Assembly (NCBI RefSeq): GCF_900119145.1
Contig: NZ_FPIY01000002.1
Coordinates: 248,001-312,000 of the forward strand
Length of the DNA: 64,000 nt
From: Cellulophaga fucicola
GTDB taxonomy: Bacteria; Bacteroidota; Bacteroidia; Flavobacteriales; Flavobacteriaceae
Reading direction: 5' to 3'
Below, one piece after another: positions 56,594-64,000 of the stretch. Numbering within the stretch: the first letter of the stretch is position 1; the number at the start of each line of letters is the position of its first letter. Made by a program: the position numbers and the translations under genes. The notes under the pieces were generated by a model. It worked only from the letters and a program-made list of their open reading frames with translations. It made no database searches and was not told the DNA's origin.

Positions 56594-57283
56594 CTATAAA
56601 TAGTTTTTTATTTCATCTAAAGAGTTAATTATAGCGCAATGATTATGTGTTGGCTCTTGATGAGCATTAAAATGTAAAGCGTGTAAGCCTACTAACTTAG
56701 CTCCTAAAATATCTGCCTCTAAACTATCTCCAATCATTAACGATTTATCTGCTTTAGTATTTGCTTTTTGCAGAGCAAGCTCAAAAATATATGGATTTGG
56801 CTTTTTAACTCCTGCCATTTCAGAATCTACAATTACATCAAAATAATTATCTATTTTAGAATTTCTTATTTTTTTATTCTGTACATCCTGAAAACCATTA
56901 GTGATAATATGCAATTTATAATTAGGCTTTAAATGTTCTAAAATTTCTATTGCACTAGGAAATAAATGATTAAATGAAGACAGGTGATTTATATACTCTG
57001 CTGCCAACAAATTAATTTCTTTATCGGTTGCATTATAATCTATAGTCTTAAATGTAGTCCGTAAACGTTGAAAACGCAGGTCTTCTTTAGATATTTTTTC
57101 TTCTCTAAAAAGCTTCCAATATTGATGGTTGATGGGAATATAGGCTGTTAAAAAATCTTCAACCTTTACTCCTATCTTATTTTCTTCTAAAATTTTTGTA
57201 AAAGTCAAAGCAGAATTCTTTTCAAAATCCCAAAGCGTATGATCTAAATCAAAAAAAACATCGGTAATTAATTCTTTATACAT
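56594..57283 (-). CDS. YjjG-type HAD noncanonical pyrimidine nucleotidase
   Basis: A 229-residue haloacid dehalogenase-family phosphatase. Motif I FFDLDHTLWDF with Asp12 and Asp14, motif II ITNGFQD, motif III Lys in KKPNPYIFEL and motif IV MIGDSLEADILGA. YjjG dephosphorylates non-canonical pyrimidine nucleotides, cleaning the pool. It overlaps the deacetylase gene by 8 bases, so the two are translated together, although no shared pathway is obvious. Confidence 0.9.
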   Translation of the reverse strand: MYKELITDVFFDLDHTLWDFEKNSALTFTKILEENKIGVKVEDFLTAYIPINHQYWKLFREEKISKEDLRFQRLRTTFKTIDYNATDKEINLLAAEYINHLSSFNHLFPSAIEILEHLKPNYKLHIITNGFQDVQNKKIRNSKIDNYFDVIVDSEMAGVKKPNPYIFELALQKANTKADKSLMIGDSLEADILGAKLVGLHALHFNAHQEPTHNHCAIINSLDEIKNYL

Positions 57284-58571
57284 TGTATTTTTTTATAACA
57301 TTTTCGTAAACTCTCATCCAATTAATTCGCTGCTTTTTACCAAGCAACTCATTAGAAAAAATAGTAATTAATTTACCGTTAACTTTTTTTAGCTCCTGGT
57401 AAACCGAATCTAACTTTATACTAATTTGCTTCTCATTTTTTAAAGAACCCAATGCATAATTATGCACCGCAAATGGATGTATTTTTATTGGTTGTTGTGA
57501 CTCTAAATGAATATCATAAAAAGAAAATGGCGAACAAGTACCTGCTCTAAAACCAATACAATGTGTGTAACCCATTGTAAAATCTTCACTAAAATCTGCA
57601 TCTACCAACTCTTTATAAGTTGTAGGTATCTCTACTCTATTATATCTAAAACGCACATATTTAATAGGTCTATTTACCACAGCTCCTAGCTTTCTTTTTT
57701 CTTCTTTAAGTATTTCTATGTTAGAAAAAGAATTGTAAGATGCTGCTAAAGAAACAACACTATAGTCTGCTACCGATTTTATTAAGTATCTAAATTTATT
57801 ATTGCTTGTAGACACGTTTTTATCAAAAGTAGAATAGTCTGCAAACTGAAAAAAGAACATACTCTTTACATTATTCTTTTTATGTAAACTTATTAGATGA
57901 TCAAAATTATTGTAAGGATCTTTTTTAGGATTAAACCACACAGAAACTCTCTGAAAAACGCGTTTAAACTTTAAGGTAACCAAATCTAACAGTAAACCAC
58001 CAGCACTACGCAAAAGACCTCGGTGTGCGTAACAGTGAGATGTTGTAACATCTATTACAGATGTATATTTATATGTTTGCCTTTTATGTTCTAAATCTGG
58101 AAATTGTTCTAATAAAGCAGCTAAAAGTTTATACATCCAGATATCTACTACCGGCTTCTCTAAAAATTTATATTTGTACGCTAAACTCTCTTTTACAGGA
58201 TATCTACCGTGAGCATCTTTTACGTGTGGTAAATATTCCTCGTACCTAGAAATAAGATAAAAACTGGCTGCAAAAACATCAAAAGGGATATTACTACGTT
58301 CCCCAGTAGCAAAAAAACAGGGAGTTCCATCCCAATCGCTAATATTAATCTCTAAATCGCTTATTCCTTGCTGATACAACAAATCGTTACTACGTATAAA
58401 AAACTCGTTTTGTAACGGTTGTTTACTATATGTAATTTTTGCCTCAGAATGCTTAATAAAATCTTCTACCTTGGTCGTTAAAGTAACTTCTATACCTAGA
58501 ATTTTACCAAAAAGATGTTTCATTATATACGTGAAACGAGGCGTTATTTTATGTGTATAAATTAGTAACAT
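57276..58571 (-). CDS. Polysaccharide-deacetylase-like protein (DUF7033 N-terminus)
   Basis: A 431-residue protein typical of flavobacteria: N-terminal accessory domain (about 1-140) and a NodB-like domain. Late motifs such as MGYTHCIGFRAGT and SPFSFYDIHL are well kept. At the first catalytic position the sequence reads SVIDVTTSHCY, where homologues I remember have DxD followed by NAY; the second Asp is Thr here, so activity may be altered. It is the first gene of the operon. The N-terminus MLLIYTHKITPRFTYI fits the family, so the start is sound. Confidence 0.78.
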   Translation of the reverse strand: MLLIYTHKITPRFTYIMKHLFGKILGIEVTLTTKVEDFIKHSEAKITYSKQPLQNEFFIRSNDLLYQQGISDLEINISDWDGTPCFFATGERSNIPFDVFAASFYLISRYEEYLPHVKDAHGRYPVKESLAYKYKFLEKPVVDIWMYKLLAALLEQFPDLEHKRQTYKYTSVIDVTTSHCYAHRGLLRSAGGLLLDLVTLKFKRVFQRVSVWFNPKKDPYNNFDHLISLHKKNNVKSMFFFQFADYSTFDKNVSTSNNKFRYLIKSVADYSVVSLAASYNSFSNIEILKEEKRKLGAVVNRPIKYVRFRYNRVEIPTTYKELVDADFSEDFTMGYTHCIGFRAGTCSPFSFYDIHLESQQPIKIHPFAVHNYALGSLKNEKQISIKLDSVYQELKKVNGKLITIFSNELLGKKQRINWMRVYENVIKKYNV

Positions 58572-58619
58572 TCTGGGGTTTATGTTTTTATATATTTATT
58601 TAAGTAGTAAAACAACTAA

Positions 58620-59318
58620 CTAAAGCAAATTATCATCTGCAAAGCTAAAATATTCTCTTTGAGTAATGATAATATGGTCTAAAACTTTCATATCTAAAGC
58701 TTGTGCTGCTGTTTTAAGCTTCTGTGTTATTTGTTTATCTGCAGCACTAGGATTTAACCCTCCTGACGGATGATTGTGCGCCAAAATTAAACCTATTGCT
58801 CCTATTTCTAATGCTTGTTTTAAAACTAAACGAACATCTACTAGAGTTCCTGTAATACCACCTTTACTTAATTGTGCTTGGTGCAATACTTTGTTAGAAT
58901 TGTTAAGGTACACAATCCAAAACTCTTCGTGTGGTAATTCTCCTAAGATGGGTTGCAACAAATTAAACACATCCTTACTACTCCCAATCTTTTCTATTTT
59001 AGCAACCTCTTCTCCCCTTCTACGTCTTCCCATTTCTAGAGCAGCTGCTATGGTTACTGCTTTTGCTTCTCCAATGCCCTTAAACTGCATAAGCTGGCCA
59101 ATAGATAGTTTTCCTAACTGGTTTAAGTTGTTATTTACAGATGCTAAAATACGTTTAGATAATTCTACTGCACTCTCGTCTCTGCTACCAGAACCTATTA
59201 AAATTGCAACAAGTTCTGCATCAGATAAAACAGCTTTTCCCTTTTGCACTAATTTTTCTCTAGGCTTATCATCATTAGACCAATTTTTAATTGAAAAGGA
59301 GTTTGGTTGGTTTTGCAT
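58620..59318 (-). CDS. radC: RadC-family JAB/MPN-domain protein
   Basis: A 232-residue protein with a helix-hairpin-helix region (78-95, FKGIGEAKA) and a JAMM metalloprotease-like domain: His181 and His183 in LAHNHPSGG, Asp194, and Glu131/Glu132 in PHEEFW. The historical DNA-repair role of RadC is doubtful; the metal site is intact here. It is divergent from the mini-GrpE gene with 74 bases between. Confidence 0.93.
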   Translation of the reverse strand: MQNQPNSFSIKNWSNDDKPREKLVQKGKAVLSDAELVAILIGSGSRDESAVELSKRILASVNNNLNQLGKLSIGQLMQFKGIGEAKAVTIAAALEMGRRRRGEEVAKIEKIGSSKDVFNLLQPILGELPHEEFWIVYLNNSNKVLHQAQLSKGGITGTLVDVRLVLKQALEIGAIGLILAHNHPSGGLNPSAADKQITQKLKTAAQALDMKVLDHIIITQREYFSFADDNLL

Positions 59319-59392
59319 TTGTTAAAGATAATAATCTTTACTTACATACGTATTTCATCTTAAAAACGTTACATCTATAAACAGCTATTAAA

Positions 59393-59686
59393 ATGAAGGA
59401 AATTCTTAATCAACTTTATGAAATTGAACAAAAAAGTATTAAAAACGAGATTACTTTATTTGATAGGAACTTAAAACGTTTGTTTCATGAGATTGAAGAA
59501 CAAGGTTTTTTTATAAAAAATCCAATAGGTGAAAAATTCTCTGAATTAAGAACAGATATTGATGCTACCTTAATGAAGGACTTAGGACCTAAATCTAAAA
59601 TTACAAAGGTTTTAAAACCTATAATTTATAAGAAAGAAGGAACTGAAGTTATAATTATACAAAGAGGTGTAGCTATAGTAGAATAA
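59393..59686 (+). CDS. Miniature GrpE-like protein, possible exchange factor for the adjacent Hsp70
   Basis: A 97-residue protein. Residues 1-37 look like a helix (coiled-coil-like heptads in EILNQLYEIEQKSIKNEITL), and 38-97 resemble the GrpE beta head: NPIGEKF (43-49) aligns with the family's GEKF/GQEF motif, and ITKVLKPIIYKKEGTEVII, then QRGVAIVE, resembles the last GrpE strands. Typical GrpE is near 190 residues, so the long N-terminal helix is missing. It ends 6 bases before an Hsp70 gene on the same strand. Nucleotide exchange for that Hsp70 is the obvious hypothesis. The resemblance is by eye. Confidence 0.6.
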   Translation: MKEILNQLYEIEQKSIKNEITLFDRNLKRLFHEIEEQGFFIKNPIGEKFSELRTDIDATLMKDLGPKSKITKVLKPIIYKKEGTEVIIIQRGVAIVE

Positions 59687-59692
59687 GAAAAT

Positions 59693-62185
59693 ATGAAGAC
59701 AGTTAATTTTGGAATAGATTTAGGAACTACTAACAGTTTAATAGCAAAGTATGAAAATGGAGTACATGAGGTTTTTAAAAATCCAATAGGGCAAAAACAA
59801 ACACTAGCGTCTGCTGTTGCCTTTAGAGGTAGTAGAATATTAGTTGGTGATAAAGCCAGAGATTTATTAGAGAAAGACCCTTTAAATGTTTTTACTTGTT
59901 TTAAACGAAAAATGGGAACCACAGACCGTTACTTTGCAAAAAGCATAGACAAGCACGTGTCTCCTGTAGAACTTAGCGCTTATGTATTAAAAGAACTTAA
60001 AAACTTTATACATACTGGCGAACAGATAGAAGAGGCTGTTATAACAATACCTTCTTCTTTTGACACCGTACAATCTAACGCTACAAAAACAGCTGGTCAA
60101 GAAGCTGGCTTTAAAGAAGTATATCTTTTACAAGAACCTATTGCTGCCAGTTTAGCTTTTGCTAATAAAAATAACCTTGAGTTAAACGAAACTAAAAAAT
60201 GGCTTATTTATGACTTTGGTGGCGGAACTTTTGATGTTGCTCTATTGCAAATAAACGAAAGAGAAATGAACGTCTTAGATAACGAGGGCGACAATTTTTT
60301 AGGTGGTATGGACATAGACAATCTAATTATAGAGAAACTCTTAATTCCTAAATTAGAGCCAATTTTAAACGAAACTAAGCTTTGGGATCAGTTTAAAGAA
60401 CCTAATAATCCGTTACAGAAATTATACTTTGAGCTTTTATTTAGAGCCGAAGAAACTAAAAAAGAACTCTCTAGGTTTGATGCTACAGAAATAGACATAG
60501 ATTACGCAGAAAAAGATATTTACACAAGTATTGAAGTTACAAGAGCTGATTTTAATAATTTACTTGCTCCCTTAGTAGAGCATACTATTAACTTCTCTAA
60601 AAAAATACTTGACTCTAACAATCTTACAAGTGCTGATATAGAAAAAATTATAATGGTTGGTGGCAGCACACTTATACCTTATGTTAGAGAGCAAGTAGAA
60701 AAAAACTTGGCAATACCTATAGATACTAGTGTAGACCCTACAGCAGCGGTTGGTATTGGCGCTGCTTATTACGCAGGTTCTAAATTATCTAATCTTAAGC
60801 CTTCTGAACCAGAAAACAATACAATTAAAGCAGAAAAAGCAACAGACACAGAGCTTATCGTGGATTTAATTTATGAGAAAAACACCAAAGATTTAGAAGA
60901 GTTAATTGCGGTTGCTATTAATAAAAACATAAACGGTTATTACAGAATTACCAGAAAAGATGGTGGTTTTGACACCGGTCTTGTTGCTCTGGAAAATGGA
61001 ATTAACATTTTTGTAGATTTACTACAAGGGCAAGTAAATACATTTAGTTTAAAAATATTTGACAACAATCAAACTATAATTTACACAAACGATACAATAC
61101 ACATTAATCAAGGAAAATATAATATTCAAGGTCAATTGCTACCTAATGATATTTGTTTAGAAATAGATGATGTACAATACAATGTAACAAGATTAGAATC
61201 TATTTTTAATAAAAATACAGTTTTACCTCTTAAAAAAACATTGTACAAATCGGCCTCTAAAACTATTCTCTTAGGTAGTGATGATAAGTTGCAGATTAAT
61301 ATTGTAGAAGGCGATGGTAACGGACTACCAAGTTCTGGCCTATCTATTGGCTACATAGAAATTTCTGGAAAAGAATTAGAACAAGATCTAATAAAAGGTA
61401 CAGACATAGAGCTAAATATTTCAGTTTCTGAATCTAGAGATATAGCTGTAGATGTATTTTTAAGTAGTTGTGACCAAGAATTTAGCAACACTTTTAAACC
61501 CACGGAAAGATATATTAGCAGCTCTAAAATGGAAAACGAAATAAGAGTAGTTACCAACAAAATAGAACGAGAACTTGCAAAAAAAGACAATACAGATAAT
61601 TACGAGCTGCTGCAAAAATTTAAAACCATAGAACACGCTTTAATAGAATTACAAATAGAGCTTAGTCTTTTAGTAGATAATGACGTTACAGATGCTAAAT
61701 TTAAAATAGACAATCAAAAAAGAAGCTTAATACAACAGTACGATTTACTTACTAGACATAAAGATTTAGATAATGATATATCTGAATACAAATCTGAAGT
61801 ATTAGCCGTAAAACATCATTTAAGTACTACAAATAGCGAATACTACCAAGATCAATTTAATAAGGTTATTGCTAACGAAAAAGCTTTTATAAACTCTGGT
61901 AACAAATATTTAATACGCTCTAAAATTGAAGAATTAAACGCAATTAGAAATGCTATGTTTACTGCTGATGACACAAACTTTATTGGCCCTTATATACACT
62001 ACAAAACATTAGATAACTATCCAGATAAGAATAAAGCTGCTATGTTAATTGCTGAAGGCGATAAGGCTTTAGAAAACAGACAATACAATGTAGTAAAACA
62101 AATTGTTTACCAGCTTGCTAATATGTTACCTAATGAAAAACCAAAAACATCTTTTGGCAATCAGGACAAGACTGGCTTAAGTTAA
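59693..62185 (+). CDS. Divergent Hsp70-family protein
   Basis: An 830-residue protein. Its first 365 residues form a complete actin-like ATPase: GIDLGTTNS (7-15), TIPSSFD (118-124), IYDFGGGTFDVALLQI (172-187) and MVGGSTLIPYVRE (321-333). The remaining 460 residues do not resemble the DnaK substrate domain or lid. About 385-600 looks beta-rich with a KDGGFDTGLVALENGINIFVD region, and 620-800 is helical and charged. It is not housekeeping DnaK (longer, different C-terminus). It is co-transcribed with the mini-GrpE and followed by a bidirectional terminator. Confidence 0.9.
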   Translation: MKTVNFGIDLGTTNSLIAKYENGVHEVFKNPIGQKQTLASAVAFRGSRILVGDKARDLLEKDPLNVFTCFKRKMGTTDRYFAKSIDKHVSPVELSAYVLKELKNFIHTGEQIEEAVITIPSSFDTVQSNATKTAGQEAGFKEVYLLQEPIAASLAFANKNNLELNETKKWLIYDFGGGTFDVALLQINEREMNVLDNEGDNFLGGMDIDNLIIEKLLIPKLEPILNETKLWDQFKEPNNPLQKLYFELLFRAEETKKELSRFDATEIDIDYAEKDIYTSIEVTRADFNNLLAPLVEHTINFSKKILDSNNLTSADIEKIIMVGGSTLIPYVREQVEKNLAIPIDTSVDPTAAVGIGAAYYAGSKLSNLKPSEPENNTIKAEKATDTELIVDLIYEKNTKDLEELIAVAINKNINGYYRITRKDGGFDTGLVALENGINIFVDLLQGQVNTFSLKIFDNNQTIIYTNDTIHINQGKYNIQGQLLPNDICLEIDDVQYNVTRLESIFNKNTVLPLKKTLYKSASKTILLGSDDKLQINIVEGDGNGLPSSGLSIGYIEISGKELEQDLIKGTDIELNISVSESRDIAVDVFLSSCDQEFSNTFKPTERYISSSKMENEIRVVTNKIERELAKKDNTDNYELLQKFKTIEHALIELQIELSLLVDNDVTDAKFKIDNQKRSLIQQYDLLTRHKDLDNDISEYKSEVLAVKHHLSTTNSEYYQDQFNKVIANEKAFINSGNKYLIRSKIEELNAIRNAMFTADDTNFIGPYIHYKTLDNYPDKNKAAMLIAEGDKALENRQYNVVKQIVYQLANMLPNEKPKTSFGNQDKTGLS

Positions 62186-62205
62186 TCTTGATAATAGTAC
62201 AAAGC

Positions 62206-62241
62206 AAAAAAGCGACTAAATAAATTTAGTCGCTTTTTTTT
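62206..62241. terminator. Bidirectional terminator between the Hsp70 gene and the membrane protein gene
   Basis: GCGACTAAA (62212-62220) and TTTAGTCGC (62225-62233) form a 9-bp stem with a TAAA loop, flanked by a six-base A-run and an eight-base T-run that extend the pairing and give U-runs in both directions. The Hsp70 gene and the membrane-protein gene converge on it. Confidence 0.94.
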
Positions 62242-62260
62242 GATGCTAAAATTAATACTA

Positions 62261-63970
62261 TTAAATTTTCTTTTCTTTATACTCTATATCTACAAAGGTT
62301 ACACCAAAAAGATTAATATTTATTTGAGGTTCTACACCCAAATCCTCTATTAAAAAACCTTTATTAAAATACTCTTTACTTGTTTTAGATGTTGATTTAA
62401 AATACCCTCTTGGCTTAGTAAAATCATCTGAATTATAGGATCCTTTGTATTTATAAAAATCTGTTCCTATGTAAAAATAGAGTGTATCTCCATCAGGATG
62501 AAGATTAATAACCACAGAATCATCACTTTTTATATATGTTGCCTGGTCGCGTTCTAGCCCAAAATTAGTAGTAAACAAAAATAAATCTTCATCACTCTTA
62601 TTAGTTACCTTAACCTCATAACCATTTAGCGTACTATTTGAAATACCTTTAAACAGATCTGGATAAGGATTTTCTCCAGTTTCAAAGGTAACAGCTCTCC
62701 ATTTATCAAGACTTATATCCTGTGTTCCTTTAAATAAGGTTTTAAAAAATGGTTCTTTATCTTTTCTCCAAACACTGCTGTTTGGTTCGTATGCGTTTTC
62801 ACTTGTACTATACATTATTTCAATCATAGTTTCTGGCACATCTTCTTCAATCTCTACTTCTGGCTCTAGAATCTTATGTTGTTCTATATGGTAATAAACA
62901 TCTGTAAAAGAAATATCATTATCATAAACAATAATTTTAGGAGCAGATCCTATACTATCTATTATATATTTATTCTTCAAAAACACTAATTCATCTGCAT
63001 TAACATCTTTAAAATACTTTTTGCCAGAACTCAACTTTGTAGACGATCCTGAAGTAATCCTTTTTACTCTTTCAGACCCTACAAAATCATCACCCATATA
63101 AAAAACCAATTCTTTAATATAGTCTTTATATAGAATATTTAAAGTATCGTTTGGTCTACTATAAGATGCAAAGTCAGCTTCCATACCGTTATAATGCTTA
63201 AAGAGTATAAAAGGTCTAGTTCTTTTATTATAAACCTTTATTAAATCGTTGCTTATAACTGGGTTGTTACTTTTAAAAGAACCTGTATAAGGTGTAAATC
63301 CGGATTTAATTATAACCTTATTTTCTGCTGAAATACTATCTGCCTCTGCTTTATGTATTAAATCTGAATAAAATGCTGTTTTATCATCTTCATAAGAAAA
63401 CTCTAATGTTGGAAACTTATAATTTGGCGAACTGTATGTTGAGTAGTTAGACGATGAGGAGGAAGAGGAAGTAAAAATACGTCCTACCCTTACTAAAAAT
63501 ATCACAATACCAATAATAAGCCCTATCATTTTTAAGCCTGAAAAAGACGAATTAGAGCCTTTATCCATTTCACGGTTTGAGGATCTTGACTGTTCGGAAC
63601 TAGAGCGAAGACTACCTACTTGGTTTGCTGCTTTAGCATAAAAATCTTTTGTTTCTTGACTAGCTACTTCTATTAATTTAAAATTACGAAAAGCTCTTTG
63701 TACAACAGAAAATTCTGAATATAGATTTTTAGTCCTATTATAGTAATCTATCATAGCACTAACATAGTCCATCTTTGACTTAGAAATAACCCCTAAAGAA
63801 ACTGTATTTAATAAATAAATATAGGTTTTATAGGCTACCTCAGGGCACTTCATTATTAACTCACCATTTTCTGATATAGATACTTTTTCTGTAATTATAT
63901 CTGCTTGTGACTTTATGTAGCGGTAATATGTAGTTAAAAGGTTGTCTGTAAAGAGCTCTTTATGAGACAT
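62261..63970 (-). CDS. Membrane-anchored protein with a duplicated unknown domain
   Basis: At least 569 residues. A helical N-terminal part (1-120), one membrane helix (about 145-163, LIIGIVIFLVRVG), a Ser/Tyr-rich linker (167-185), then two related units at about 224-359 and 432-565. Shared landmarks are FxPY/ENPY, FK, V-N-K, LFxF, FYxGxDF, KKYF/KEYF, and FTDV/FVDI. I recognise no domain. The frame has no stop from 63971 to the right edge, so the true start may lie beyond the window; ATG 63970 is the best inside it. It converges on the Hsp70 operon. Confidence 0.75.
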   Translation of the reverse strand: MSHKELFTDNLLTTYYRYIKSQADIITEKVSISENGELIMKCPEVAYKTYIYLLNTVSLGVISKSKMDYVSAMIDYYNRTKNLYSEFSVVQRAFRNFKLIEVASQETKDFYAKAANQVGSLRSSSEQSRSSNREMDKGSNSSFSGLKMIGLIIGIVIFLVRVGRIFTSSSSSSSNYSTYSSPNYKFPTLEFSYEDDKTAFYSDLIHKAEADSISAENKVIIKSGFTPYTGSFKSNNPVISNDLIKVYNKRTRPFILFKHYNGMEADFASYSRPNDTLNILYKDYIKELVFYMGDDFVGSERVKRITSGSSTKLSSGKKYFKDVNADELVFLKNKYIIDSIGSAPKIIVYDNDISFTDVYYHIEQHKILEPEVEIEEDVPETMIEIMYSTSENAYEPNSSVWRKDKEPFFKTLFKGTQDISLDKWRAVTFETGENPYPDLFKGISNSTLNGYEVKVTNKSDEDLFLFTTNFGLERDQATYIKSDDSVVINLHPDGDTLYFYIGTDFYKYKGSYNSDDFTKPRGYFKSTSKTSKEYFNKGFLIEDLGVEPQININLFGVTFVDIEYKEKKI

Positions 63971-64000
63971 AGCTTTTATAATGGTATCGTACTTTTTTAA

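Noticed and set aside
58774-59325. 183-residue open frame on the plus strand antisense to radC
   Set aside because: It lies wholly over a clear RadC gene with JAMM motif, and its Cys/Leu/Ser-rich translation looks like an antisense shadow.
59693-62185. Housekeeping dnaK
   Set aside because: The C-terminal half does not match DnaK's substrate-binding domain and lid, the protein is about 190 residues too long, and no dnaJ is adjacent.

Overview
The window is chromosomal DNA from a member of the Bacteroidota, almost certainly a marine-type flavobacterium (family Flavobacteriaceae). The evidence is the strong AT bias judged by eye, the Bacteroidota promoter signature (TTTG, about 19 bases, TAnnTTTG) in front of several genes, the SusC/SusD pairs with flavobacterial signal peptides, the FecI/FecR/TonB-receptor trio, and a fused str-S10-spc-alpha ribosomal block that lacks tuf. 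I saw no tRNA, rRNA, CRISPR array, insertion sequence or phage gene.

Layout. 1-10,641 holds mixed housekeeping genes: a minus-strand group (HerA-like ATPase, secreted protein, cupin, and the start of a possible hydrolase), queE on the plus strand, an esterase, a sulfurtransferase / WYL regulator / GyrI-like group, folD, ffh, and a lipoprotein with a near-identical internal repeat. 10,727-14,795 is a cell-surface signalling unit: ECF sigma factor, FecR anti-sigma factor and a signalling TonB-dependent receptor. 14,792-23,489 (minus strand) carries an MtfA-like peptidase, argS, two guanidino-group hydrolases (ctlX and an arginine-deiminase-like gene), citrate synthase, enolase and carA.

23,600-40,727 (minus strand) is one 17-kb ribosomal superoperon from rpsL to rplQ, including fusA, secY, infA, rpoA and the short genes rpmJ and rpmD. 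A consensus promoter precedes rpsL and a hairpin terminator follows rplQ. The operon is tightly packed except for four spacers (rpsJ-rplC, rpsN-rpsH, rpsM-rpsK, rpsK-rpsD). Three of these contain convincing hairpins, one of them with a terminator-like U run, so they are candidates for ribosomal-protein leader RNAs.

41,032-50,858 (plus strand) holds two tandem SusC/SusD nutrient-uptake pairs with near-identical promoters, leaders and signal peptides but no carbohydrate-active enzymes. 50,931-59,318 carries rlmB, a rhomboid protease, rarA, and a five-gene minus-strand operon (polysaccharide-deacetylase-like protein, HAD nucleotidase, lipoprotein, DUF5723-type outer-membrane protein, secreted protein), then radC. 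The right end (59,393-64,000) has the least familiar material: a 97-residue GrpE-like protein coupled to an 830-residue divergent Hsp70, facing a membrane-anchored protein with two copies of an unrecognised domain. The best candidates for something undescribed are this Hsp70/mini-GrpE pair and the structured spacers of the ribosomal operon.
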